A model generated the notes under the pieces. It worked only from the letters and a program-made list of their open reading frames with translations, was not told the origin of the DNA and made no database searches. Below are positions 48,671 to 56,734 of a DNA stretch of 57,145 nt, one piece after another (the stretch's first letter is position 1; every line of letters starts with the position of its first letter). Location: NCBI GenBank assembly GCA_017454485.1, contig JAFTCX010000059.1:1-57145 (forward strand), in the 5' to 3' direction. A program made the position numbers and the translations under genes. The DNA comes from Clostridia bacterium (GTDB lineage: Bacteria; Bacillota; Clostridia; Oscillospirales; Acutalibacteraceae).

Positions 48671-50503
48671 ATGTGTGGAATCGTCGGTTACATTGGCAAC
48701 AATCGCGCCGTCCCCTATCTGCTGGAGGGGCTCGAAAAACTGGAATACCGCGGGTATGACTCCGCCGGAATCGCCACGGTGGAAAACGGCAGGCTTCGCA
48801 TTTTGAAAACCAAGGGGCGCGTCAGCCGTCTGGAAGCGCTGATTGCGTCCGAACGTCAAAGCCCCGCTCGCATCGGCATCGGCCACACACGCTGGGCAAC
48901 GCACGGCAAGCCCAGCGATTGCAACGCCCACCCGCACGAGAGCCAAAACGGGCTGTTCTGCGTGGTGCACAACGGCGTGATCGAAAACTACCATGCGCTC
49001 AAACAGACGCTGCAGGCGCAGGGCGTCACCTTCCGCTCCGAGACGGACACCGAGGTCATTGCGCATCTGCTCGAGCAAAACTATGACGGCGATTTCGTTT
49101 CCACCGTGCGCAAAACAACCGCCATGCTGGAGGGCGCCTATGCCCTTTGCATTCTCTGCCGCGATTTTCCCGACCGAATTGTCTGCACGCGCTGGGGCAG
49201 CCCGCTTGTGCTCGGAAAATCGGAAGAGGGCTGCTTCATCGCCTCCGACGTCTCCGCCCTGCTGCGGCACACGAACGACATTTTTTACCTCGACGGCAAC
49301 GAAACCGTCCTTGTCACCGCGCAAGGCATGACGTTTTTTGACAAAACCGGCGCGCCGGTGCAAAAGCAAAGCCGCCACCTGAACCTTGACGTTTCTGCCG
49401 CGCAAAAGGACGGGTATGACCATTTCATGCTCAAGGAGATCATGGAGCAGCCCAAGGCGGTCGGCGACACCATCCGCAGCCGCATCACCAAAAACGGCGA
49501 GATTGCGTTTGAAGATTTTCATTTGACCGACGACGAGGCGCGCGCGCTGCAGCGCATCACCGTTGTTGCCTGCGGGTCGGCATATCATGCCGGCGCGGTG
49601 GGGAAATATGTCATGGAAAAGCTCGCCCGCCTGCCGGTGGAAATTGACATCGCCTCGGAATTCCGCTACCGCGACCCGGTGCTTGACGCGCACACACTGG
49701 TCATTCTCATCAGCCAGAGCGGCGAGACCGCCGACACGCTGGCGGCGCTGCGCCTTGCGAACGAACAGGGCGCGAAAACGCTGTGCATCGTCAACGTCGT
49801 CTCCTCGTCCATCGCCAACGAGGGCGGCAGCGTGATCTATACCCATGCCGGGCCCGAAATCGCCGTTGCAACCACCAAAGCCTACGCCGCGCAGGTCAGT
49901 GTGTTTTATCTTTTGGCAGGCTACCTCGCGCAAAAGCGGGGACTTTTGACCGGCGACGCGTTTCGTTCTTACGTGCGCGATCTGCTTGCGCTGCCCGACC
50001 TGATCGGCAAAACGCTAAACGATTGCCGGGCGCAGATGGAAGCGCTTTCGCAGATGTTCATTCCGCTTGAGCACGCCTATTTCATCGGCCGCAACCTCGA
50101 TTACGCCTGCGCGATGGAGGCCTCGCTGAAGCTCAAGGAGATCAGCTACATCCACTCCGAAGCCTACGCCGCCGGCGAGCTCAAGCACGGCACGATCTCC
50201 CTGATCGAAAAAGGTACGCTCGTTGTGGCGTTGTGCGCGTGCAGCGCCGTGTTCCCGAAAACGCTCAGCAACATCAAGGAGGTCAAGGCGCGCGGCGCGC
50301 GCGTGCTTGCCGTTGCAACCGACGCGGAAAACGCCGCGCTGAGCGAGGTGGATTACAAGGTCATCCTCCCGAACGTCAATGCGCTGTTTTCCGTTTCGCT
50401 CGAAGTGCTGCCGATGCAGCTTTTGGGTTATTACACCGCCAAAAACCGCGGCTGCGACATCGACAAGCCGCGCAATTTGGCGAAATCGGTGACGGTGGAG
50501 TGA
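48671..50503 (+). CDS. glmS: Glutamine-fructose-6-phosphate aminotransferase (isomerizing)
   Basis: A 610-residue enzyme making glucosamine-6-phosphate, first step of UDP-GlcNAc synthesis for the cell wall. MCGIVGYIGNN at the start gives the catalytic Cys after Met removal. The glutaminase domain has GIGHTRWATHGKPSDCNAHP (part) and the two SIS isomerase domains have CGSAYHAG, ISQSGETADTLAALR, LKLKEISYIHSEAYAAGELK (part) and the C-terminal DKPRNLAKSVTVE. I choose the ATG at 48671 because MCG must be N-terminal. The leader of about 50 bases is too short for the glmS ribozyme. Confidence 0.96.
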   Translation: MCGIVGYIGNNRAVPYLLEGLEKLEYRGYDSAGIATVENGRLRILKTKGRVSRLEALIASERQSPARIGIGHTRWATHGKPSDCNAHPHESQNGLFCVVHNGVIENYHALKQTLQAQGVTFRSETDTEVIAHLLEQNYDGDFVSTVRKTTAMLEGAYALCILCRDFPDRIVCTRWGSPLVLGKSEEGCFIASDVSALLRHTNDIFYLDGNETVLVTAQGMTFFDKTGAPVQKQSRHLNLDVSAAQKDGYDHFMLKEIMEQPKAVGDTIRSRITKNGEIAFEDFHLTDDEARALQRITVVACGSAYHAGAVGKYVMEKLARLPVEIDIASEFRYRDPVLDAHTLVILISQSGETADTLAALRLANEQGAKTLCIVNVVSSSIANEGGSVIYTHAGPEIAVATTKAYAAQVSVFYLLAGYLAQKRGLLTGDAFRSYVRDLLALPDLIGKTLNDCRAQMEALSQMFIPLEHAYFIGRNLDYACAMEASLKLKEISYIHSEAYAAGELKHGTISLIEKGTLVVALCACSAVFPKTLSNIKEVKARGARVLAVATDAENAALSEVDYKVILPNVNALFSVSLEVLPMQLLGYYTAKNRGCDIDKPRNLAKSVTVE

Positions 50504-50510
50504 GCTGCGC

Positions 50511-50538
50511 TCACAGCCGTTAGCTGTTAGCTAAAAGT
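50511..50538. repeat. Short tandem repeat at the glmS 3' end
   Basis: Units CCGTTAGCTGTTAGCT follow the glmS stop by a few bases, the same type as the tails at 23373 and 42074. Confidence 0.5.
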
Positions 50539-50540
50539 TT

Positions 50541-50582
50541 AGCCCCGCCGTGGATGTGACCCGGCGGGGCTGCGTATTTTTT
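50541..50582. terminator. Bidirectional terminator between glmS and the Cys-rich protein
   Basis: AGCCCCGCCG (50541-50550) pairs with CGGCGGGGCT (50562-50571). A T run at 50577-50582 serves glmS; the - side has AAACTTTT. Confidence 0.8.
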
Positions 50583-50588
50583 ACAAGA

Positions 50589-53216
50589 TCAATAGCGTGC
50601 GCCTAAAATCATAGCGAGAATGTTGTGGAAGAAGGCGATGATTTTCTGGAAGAAACCCTCATGTACTTTTCCGCACCATTTGCAAAGATCGGCATCCGTG
50701 TCCGGCACTGTCGGTGCAGTCGGATTGTCGTCGTTATTCTGCTCTTGATATTTGAACTGGAATTCGCTGAAATGGCTGGTATAGAAATAGATATAGCCGT
50801 TTTCAACAAAGGAGGGCAGTTGTTCCCAGCCGTGCCAGACGGTGATACCGATCGGCGACCAGCCTGCCGGAACGGGAATTTTCACCCAAACAGGAGTTTC
50901 CGGCTCAACTTCTTCACCGCCGGAGGTCAATTTGAGTTCAATAGTTTCATACCAATCGGTTTTTTCAAGCACATTGAAGTCAAAGACCGTATCTGCCGGC
51001 AGATTTGCACTTTGGTCAAAATAAACGGCTCCGTTGTCGGCGGTGTCATCCAAAGATTGTTTTTGGTTGAGATCCTCAAGAACCGTTTGCGGCACCAGCT
51101 TAGGAATTGTCTCTGTACGTCTGTATTTACAAACGGTACAAGTATAGGTGCAAATGCCGGTTTCTGTGAATGTTGCAAGTTTCGTAACTCTGCCGTCATC
51201 CCAAATATGCTGTCCTACGGTAGGAATAGATTCCGTCCTAGTCTTACCGCAAACAGTGCAGGTAAATGTTTTCACGCCTGCTCTGCCACAGTTTGGAGCC
51301 TGCGTCACCACGCCGTCGTCCCAAGCATGAACACCGGTAGCGGGAATCGTTTCCGTCTTGGTATTTCCGCATTTTGTGCAAGTGAAAGTTTTCACGCCGG
51401 GTTCGGCGCAACTCGCCGGTGTGGTTACTACGCCATCGTTCCAAACGTGTGTGCAGATATCAGTGTTGGTATTGACCTTGATATACGAGGAAACAATAGC
51501 TACTGGATCATCTACTATATCTTCTCCTTCAGAACCCTCAAATGTATCAGAATCCACAATATACAAATCGTCGAATAGTATTATAAACCTGCTTCTATCA
51601 TCATTGAAAAAGAATCTAGCCGCAGAAATATAATCTCTGTACCAATTTGCGTAGAATTCTGCCATACTACTTTCTTCAGTCATACTTCCTTCAAGCATGG
51701 AAACAAAATACTGCGCAAATGCGGCTCGGTCGAAATATTCTTCGCCGTAAGCTAAACCCTCGGCAGAGGTCGGTATCTCGGTAAGTCCCTCAAGGTCGTT
51801 GTCAACAGGGCCGGGTTGATGCAGATAGGCCTCCTCCGAAAGATAGATAGAATTAGATGTTTCACCTTCCTTTATGATGATTCCGCTGCTGTCTCTTACA
51901 GTTGCGTGCTCCTCACATACGGCGCCACAATGTGCGCAATACTTGAATTGCCATGTATAAGTGAGGGTATAATAGGAATAAGTATAAGTTTGTGTAATCT
52001 TACCGTGCTGAGCGTCAAAAAGCATCGAATCCAAATCATAGAGTTGTTCCTGCATATAATATGGCCCAAAATCTAAAGATAACTTTGCGAAGCCCAAAGA
52101 AAGCCAATACTGATCATCTTTTTCTTCAAAACTGAGATCATACAAGAAATCGTGTTCCGCATAGTCCGGAACAACGCTGTAAAGCTCATCATACGTTAGT
52201 TCATTTTCACCTTTTTGATCAGAAAAATTTTTGTAGCAATCTGAGCAGTGCCAGTGTGCAATACTGCCATTTTTACCGCAGCTCGGTTTTTCCCCTTCAG
52301 AATAACGGACATTTTTGTGCGTGCAGGGGATCGTAAAGATGTCATTACTCGACAATACCGTTGTTGAATCTGTTACATTTTGCACAGCAAAATCCTTATG
52401 ACAGTTTTCACAGGACCAATAAGCTGTATTGAAATTGCCGTTTCTACACTCTGTGCCTTCTTCATGATAGATCATGTTCGTATGCGTGCAGGTAAGAACG
52501 TAAATATTTGAGGAGTCAATCGTTTGCGTTGCCGCAGCATCAGAAAAATACTGGTGACACTGTCCGCAAGACCAGTATTCAATGTTCAGTTTATCGTATC
52601 GATAATCGGAACCCTGCGCATGGTGTTCCAGTCTGCTGTGCGAACAGGGAATAAGGAAAATCTCCTCAGTCGACGTTATTTCATGTGTTTTAGCTTCGTC
52701 AGAAAAAAGAAGTCCACACTCTTGGCATACCCAAACTTCTATATTAAGATAACCCTCTCTACTTACCGAGCCTTCCGGATAATGCATACAATTTTTGTGT
52801 AGGCAAGGAAGAATAAAAATCTCATTCTCCGTCAGCTTTTGGTTGCCATTTTGATCGGCAAAATAATAACCGCAACGATAGCAGTGCCAGAATTCAATGT
52901 TCAGATATCCGTGATATTCATAATTACTCGTCTGTCCTTCTAAATAATGTTCCATGTTTTCATGCGGACAGGGAATTGTAAAAATATCATCCTCATCCAC
53001 TTCCCTTGTTCCAAGTTCATCCAGATAATAACTGTCACAATCGTAACAGTACCAGTATTCTACGTTCACATAACCGTCATGGCCTTTAGTGCCTGCTGAA
53101 TAATGCATCATGTTGTCGTGAGAACATGGCTCGCCTTCCGCAACTGCAACAGGCACCGACAGTGCAATCATCAGCACAGCCAGCAAGATGGATAAGATTT
53201 GTTTTGCTTTCCTCAT
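50589..53216 (-). CDS. Large secreted Cys/His-repeat protein with amphipathic C-terminal helix
   Basis: An 875-residue exported protein. The signal peptide MRKAKQILSILLAVLMIAL closely matches that of the LRR protein at 21.2 kb. Residues about 30-340 are six repeats, each opening CxH (CSHDN, CPHEN, CLHKN, CSHSR, CTHTN, CTHKN) and closing W/H-x-C-x-x-C (CYDC, CYRC, CQEC, CGQC, CENC, CSDC), probable zinc sites. Residues about 345-590 are of unknown fold. Then come three HxWDDGxVT...CTxCG...TExIP modules (about 595-715), a domain with a ZU5-like look (VWVKIPVPAGWSPIGITVWH), an acidic linker, one more CKWCG, and a hydrophobic amphipathic helix (FFQKIIAFFHNILAMIL). The repeat section is AT-richer than neighbours. 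It is divergent from an XRE regulator across palindromic sites. Confidence 0.8.
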   Translation of the reverse strand: MRKAKQILSILLAVLMIALSVPVAVAEGEPCSHDNMMHYSAGTKGHDGYVNVEYWYCYDCDSYYLDELGTREVDEDDIFTIPCPHENMEHYLEGQTSNYEYHGYLNIEFWHCYRCGYYFADQNGNQKLTENEIFILPCLHKNCMHYPEGSVSREGYLNIEVWVCQECGLLFSDEAKTHEITSTEEIFLIPCSHSRLEHHAQGSDYRYDKLNIEYWSCGQCHQYFSDAAATQTIDSSNIYVLTCTHTNMIYHEEGTECRNGNFNTAYWSCENCHKDFAVQNVTDSTTVLSSNDIFTIPCTHKNVRYSEGEKPSCGKNGSIAHWHCSDCYKNFSDQKGENELTYDELYSVVPDYAEHDFLYDLSFEEKDDQYWLSLGFAKLSLDFGPYYMQEQLYDLDSMLFDAQHGKITQTYTYSYYTLTYTWQFKYCAHCGAVCEEHATVRDSSGIIIKEGETSNSIYLSEEAYLHQPGPVDNDLEGLTEIPTSAEGLAYGEEYFDRAAFAQYFVSMLEGSMTEESSMAEFYANWYRDYISAARFFFNDDRSRFIILFDDLYIVDSDTFEGSEGEDIVDDPVAIVSSYIKVNTNTDICTHVWNDGVVTTPASCAEPGVKTFTCTKCGNTKTETIPATGVHAWDDGVVTQAPNCGRAGVKTFTCTVCGKTRTESIPTVGQHIWDDGRVTKLATFTETGICTYTCTVCKYRRTETIPKLVPQTVLEDLNQKQSLDDTADNGAVYFDQSANLPADTVFDFNVLEKTDWYETIELKLTSGGEEVEPETPVWVKIPVPAGWSPIGITVWHGWEQLPSFVENGYIYFYTSHFSEFQFKYQEQNNDDNPTAPTVPDTDADLCKWCGKVHEGFFQKIIAFFHNILAMILGARY

Positions 53217-53235
53217 AAAAATACCTCCAAATTTT

Positions 53236-53308
53236 ATAACCGTATGGTTATTATTTGAGTATATTATAACAGTGCCGTGTTAAAATGTCAATATAACCAA
53301 ACAGTTAT
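53236..53308. promoter_or_regulatory. Palindromic operators between Cys-rich protein and XRE gene
   Basis: ATAACCGTATGGTTAT (53236-53251) and ATAACCAAACAGTTAT (53293-53308) share ATAAC/GTTAT half-sites, and TAACAGTGCCGTGTTA (53267-53282) is a third dyad between -10 and -35. They bracket the promoter of the secreted protein. Confidence 0.75.
53263..53291 (-). promoter_or_regulatory. Promoter of the Cys-rich secreted protein
   Basis: TTGACA (53286-53291) and TATAAT (53263-53268) on the - strand, spacer exactly 17, overlapped by palindromes. Confidence 0.82.
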
Positions 53309-53332
53309 TTTTAACATTTTTAAGGTGATTTT

Positions 53333-53539
53333 ATGGGTTACTACAAGCGCATTCGTGAGCTGCGCGAAGATCACGATTTGACGCAGGCTCAGGTCGCTGC
53401 CTATCTCTCCATGAAACAGCCCCAATACAACCGCTATGAGCGCGGTCTGCGCGACATTCCCTCCGATGTGCTGATCGCCCTCGCAAAGCTTTATGCGACC
53501 TCCACGGATTACATTCTCAACTTAACGGAACAGCAATAA
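53333..53539 (+). CDS. Small XRE-family transcriptional regulator
   Basis: A 68-residue Cro/C1-type protein: MGYYKRIRELREDHDLTQAQ, recognition helix region MKQPQYNRYERGLRD, then DVLIALAKLYATSTDYIL. AAGGTGA precedes the ATG. It has the same size and layout as the regulator at 23106 and is likewise divergent from a secreted protein, so the two loci look like copies of one module. Likely autorepressor and repressor of the secreted protein. Confidence 0.88.
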   Translation: MGYYKRIRELREDHDLTQAQVAAYLSMKQPQYNRYERGLRDIPSDVLIALAKLYATSTDYILNLTEQQ

Positions 53540-53567
53540 TCCCCGACCGCAACCACGGCCGGGGATT
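53538..53567 (+). terminator. Terminator of the XRE gene at 53333
   Basis: AATCCCCGACCG pairs with CGGCCGGGGATT with one mismatch, but only a short T tract follows, so it may be inefficient. Confidence 0.6.
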
Positions 53568-53573
53568 TCATTC

Positions 53574-53617
53574 ACTATCGACTATCGGCTATTGACTATC
53601 GACTTTCAACTACCGAT
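53574..53617. repeat. Short tandem repeat at the rmlB 3' end
   Basis: Units ACTATCGACTATCGGCTATTG repeat imperfectly; the stop codon of rmlB lies in the repeat. Confidence 0.6.
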
Positions 53618-54632
53618 TCCCATACATCTTCTCATAGTATTGCTGATATTCGCCCGATCGGATATGTTCCCACCACGGGCGGTTGGCAAGGTACCACTGC
53701 ACGGTTTTTTCCATGCCGGAATCAAAGTCCGTCTCCGGGAACCAGCCGAGCTCGTTGCTGATCTTTGTCGGATCGATCGCGTAGCGGCGGTCATGTCCCG
53801 GACGGTCGCGCACATAGGTGATTTTGTCTTCGCCCTTGCCGAGCAGGCGCAGCACGGTTTTGACCACGTCGAGGTTCGTGCGTTCATTGTGTCCGCCGAC
53901 GTTGTATACTTCGCCGATTTTCCCCTTTTCAAGGATGGCGAGGATGGCCTTGCAGTGATCCTCCACATACAGCCAGTCGCGCACATTCAGCCCGTCGCCG
54001 TAAACCGGCAGCGCTTTATCCTCCAGCGCGTTGGCGATCATCAGCGGAATGAGCTTTTCCGGGAAGTGGTAGGGCCCGTAGTTGTTCGAGCAGCGGCTGA
54101 TCGTTACCGGCAAACCGTAGGTGCGGTGATAGGCCAGAACCAGTAAATCGGCGCTCGCCTTGCTCGCCGAATAGGGCGAGGACGTGTGGATCGGCGTTTG
54201 CTCCGTGAAAAACAGGTCGGGTCGGTCAAGCGGCAAATCGCCGTAGACCTCGTCCGTGGAGACCTGATGATAACGGATGTTTCCGTTGGTGCGGCACGCG
54301 TCCAGCAGCACCTGCACGCCGAGGATGTTGGTGCGCAAAAACACCTGCGGATCCTCGATGGAACGGTCCACATGGGATTCCGCGGCAAAATTCACCACAA
54401 CGTCGATGGGCTCTTCTCTGAACACCTGCGCCACGGCGGCCGGGTCGGTGATGTCGCCCTTGACGAAGCGGAAGTTTTTGTTTTGCATTGCATCTTCAAG
54501 CGTTTCCAGGTTGCCGGCGTAGGTCAGCGCGTCAAAGCCGACCACCCGCAGCGCGGGGCGGTTTTTGAGCAGATAATAGACAAAGTTTGCGCCGATGAAT
54601 CCGGCGGCGCCTGTGACAAGGATGGTCGTCAT
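53610..54632 (-). CDS. rmlB: dTDP-glucose 4,6-dehydratase
   Basis: A 340-residue NAD-dependent short-chain dehydrogenase that makes dTDP-4-keto-6-deoxyglucose for surface polysaccharides. Features are the Rossmann loop [37 protein letters not shown], catalytic [29 protein letters not shown] and [12 protein letters not shown]. The start at 54632 has AGGAGGA upstream and gives the typical MTTILVTG. Its ATG overlaps the stop of the upstream ribbon protein (ATGA). No rmlA, C or D is adjacent. Confidence 0.95.
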   Translation of the reverse strand: MTTILVTGAAGFIGANFVYYLLKNRPALRVVGFDALTYAGNLETLEDAMQNKNFRFVKGDITDPAAVAQVFREEPIDVVVNFAAESHVDRSIEDPQVFLRTNILGVQVLLDACRTNGNIRYHQVSTDEVYGDLPLDRPDLFFTEQTPIHTSSPYSASKASADLLVLAYHRTYGLPVTISRCSNNYGPYHFPEKLIPLMIANALEDKALPVYGDGLNVRDWLYVEDHCKAILAILEKGKIGEVYNVGGHNERTNLDVVKTVLRLLGKGEDKITYVRDRPGHDRRYAIDPTKISNELGWFPETDFDSGMEKTVQWYLANRPWWEHIRSGEYQQYYEKMYGNR

Positions 54633-55033
54633 TTGCGTGGTCCTCCTGTGTTGCGTTTGAATTTGCTGCCGCAATGCGGGCAGGTGATCTCAATTTTTCC
54701 GCGGCCGCGCGGCACACGCAACCGTTTTTTGCAGGTCGGGCAATTGTAGTAGCGGTGGTCGCGGTCGCGCACGCGGTTCCACAAAGCAACTGCTTTTTCG
54801 CGCAGCGGATTCCATACCTGCAGAAAGCGCACGTTTTCTGCGTAGCGCTTTTCCCGCTGCTTGGAAAGCACGCGAAACAGCGCAAGCGCCATTGGCAGCA
54901 GCCCCAGCAGCCGATAATACGGCACGCGAAAGAACGACAGCGCCGCCGTGATGATACAGCCGAGAATCACCAGCGCCAGGCTGAGCTGATCCGGTCCATA
55001 ACGGTCCTGCATAAAATCTTTGAGTTTCTGCAT
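54629..55033 (-). CDS. Small membrane protein with C-terminal zinc ribbon
   Basis: A 134-residue protein with two membrane helices ([19 protein letters not shown] and [17 protein letters not shown]), a basic linker, and a C-terminal ribbon [18 protein letters not shown] (part) followed by ITCPHCG. Proteins of this layout are common in Clostridia; function unknown. It is translationally coupled to rmlB. RBS GGAGG and ATG at 55033. Confidence 0.72.
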   Translation of the reverse strand: MQKLKDFMQDRYGPDQLSLALVILGCIITAALSFFRVPYYRLLGLLPMALALFRVLSKQREKRYAENVRFLQVWNPLREKAVALWNRVRDRDHRYYNCPTCKKRLRVPRGRGKIEITCPHCGSKFKRNTGGPRK

Positions 55034-55050
55034 TTTTCTGCCTCCGGTTC

Positions 55051-55079
55051 TTGCATCTTTTGGAATTCTATTATATAAT
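55051..55079 (+). promoter_or_regulatory. Sigma-A promoter of the EIIC-like permease operon
   Basis: TTGCAT (55051-55056) and TATAAT (55074-55079), spacer exactly 17. Confidence 0.8.
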
Positions 55080-55146
55080 GTTTTTCATAAAAAGGCAACC
55101 CATTCAGGGAAAAAGAACTTTTCTCCGCAGGCAAAGGAGGATTTTG

Positions 55147-56160
55147 ATGTCAACTGTCAAAAAATATTTCAAGCGCTATTTCGTGGACGGTATGAGCGCC
55201 ATGGCGCTGGGTCTGTTCGCGTCACTGATCGTCGGTCTGATCATCAGCCAGATCGCAAAGATTCCGCACCTCGAATTCCTGTCAAAGTTTTCCGAAGTGC
55301 TCTCCGCATCCTCTCCCGTGGTCGGCGGCGCAATCGGCGCGGCGATTGCCTACGGGCTGAAATCGAAGCCGCTGGTTATCTTTTCGTGCATCGCCGTGGG
55401 CGCCTACGGCTACAGTGTCGGCGGCCCCGTCGGCGCATTTGTTGCGGCAACCGCCGCCAATGAGATCGGCTCGCTCGTTGCGGGCAAAACAAAGATCGAC
55501 ATCGTGATCACGCCGATCGTCACGATCGTCTCCGGCGGCGTGGTCGGTATGTTTGTCGGCCCGTATCTTTCACAGTTCATGACATGGCTCGGCTCGGTCA
55601 TCAACGCAGCAACGCAGCTGCACCCCTTCCCGATGGGCATCACCGTGGCAACGCTCGTCGGCCTTGCGCTCACCGCGCCCATCAGCTCCGCCGCCATTTG
55701 CATCATGCTCGGCATCGACGGCATTGCCGCCGGCGCGGCCGCTGTGGGCTGTGCGGCGCAGATGATCGGCTTTGCCGTGACCTCGTTCAAAGCCAACGGC
55801 GTCGGCGGTCTGCTCTCGCAGGGGCTCGGCACCAGCATGCTCCAGTTCGGCAACATCTGCCGCCGCCCGCAGATTCTGCTTGCACCCACCCTTGCCGGCG
55901 CAATCCTCGGCCCGATTTCCACCTGTGTGTTCGGCATGACAAACACCGCCACCGGCGCAGGCATGGGCACCAGCGGTCTGGTCGGCCAGTTCGGCGCATA
56001 TTCCGCGATGAGTGCATCCTTCGGCGCGGGCAAGACGCTGCTTTTGATCGTGCTCATGCACTTTGTTGCGCCGGCCGTGCTCTCGCTGCTCTTCCACCTT
56101 CTGTTCAAAAAAATCGGTCTGGTCAAGGATGATGACCTCAAACTTCAAAAAGCGGAGTGA
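55147..56160 (+). CDS. PTS EIIC-like membrane protein (PTS_EIIC_2 family)
   Basis: A 337-residue integral membrane protein with about ten hydrophobic segments, opening YFVDGMSAMALGLFASLIVG and containing GGAIGAAIAYGLKSKPLVIF, VSGGVVGMFVGPYLSQFMTWLG (part) and GMGTSGLVGQFGAYSAM. This matches the PF13303 group of EIIC-like proteins, found without EIIA/EIIB partners; transported substrate unknown. The start at 55147 has AAAGGAGG. It is co-transcribed with a HAD phosphatase four bases downstream. Confidence 0.82.
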   Translation: MSTVKKYFKRYFVDGMSAMALGLFASLIVGLIISQIAKIPHLEFLSKFSEVLSASSPVVGGAIGAAIAYGLKSKPLVIFSCIAVGAYGYSVGGPVGAFVAATAANEIGSLVAGKTKIDIVITPIVTIVSGGVVGMFVGPYLSQFMTWLGSVINAATQLHPFPMGITVATLVGLALTAPISSAAICIMLGIDGIAAGAAAVGCAAQMIGFAVTSFKANGVGGLLSQGLGTSMLQFGNICRRPQILLAPTLAGAILGPISTCVFGMTNTATGAGMGTSGLVGQFGAYSAMSASFGAGKTLLLIVLMHFVAPAVLSLLFHLLFKKIGLVKDDDLKLQKAE

Positions 56161-56164
56161 GCAG

Positions 56165-56734
56165 ATGAACGTATTTGACTTTGACGAAACGATCTATGAC
56201 GGAGAAAGCTCCGTGCAGTTTATTTTGCGCTACATGCGCGAGGATCCGGCCATTTTGCGCTTCATCCCCGCGCTGATCAAGGTGATGGCGCGCTATTATC
56301 GCGGCGAAATTCGCGCCGAAGACTTTTTGCGCGTCTATGCCCCGACCCTGCGCCGTTACTTTGAAACCCACACCGTCGATTTTGCGCCGCTGGTGCGTGA
56401 ATTTTGGAACAAGCACGAGCATAACATCAAGCCGTTTTACCGCCGCATTCAACGCTCGGACGATGTGATCATCACCGCTTCACCGTACTTCATGATGAAC
56501 GACATCTGCGCGCGTCTCGGCATCAAGCACCTCATTGCAACGGATTTTGACACCACCACCGGCGAGGTGCATTCCGCATGCTATCGCGAAGACAAAGTGC
56601 GTCTGTTCCGCGCCGCATTTTCCGACGGCGAGATCGACGATTTTTACACCGATTCCATCAACGACGAGTTTCTCTTTCCACTGGCAAAACGTGTGTTCAT
56701 GGTGAAGGGCAACGAGATCAAGCAAATCAAGTGA
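56165..56734 (+). CDS. HAD-superfamily IB phosphatase
   Basis: A 189-residue phosphatase. Motif I is NVFDFDETIYDGESS (nucleophile and acid Asp), motif II VIITASPYFM, and motif III/IV DDFYTDSINDEFLFPLA. A helical cap lies between (about 20-90). Relatives hydrolyse phosphoserine or similar monophosphates. It is coupled to the EIIC-like gene (four bases apart), so it may act on a phosphorylated transported compound. Substrate unknown. Confidence 0.85.
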   Translation: MNVFDFDETIYDGESSVQFILRYMREDPAILRFIPALIKVMARYYRGEIRAEDFLRVYAPTLRRYFETHTVDFAPLVREFWNKHEHNIKPFYRRIQRSDDVIITASPYFMMNDICARLGIKHLIATDFDTTTGEVHSACYREDKVRLFRAAFSDGEIDDFYTDSINDEFLFPLAKRVFMVKGNEIKQIK

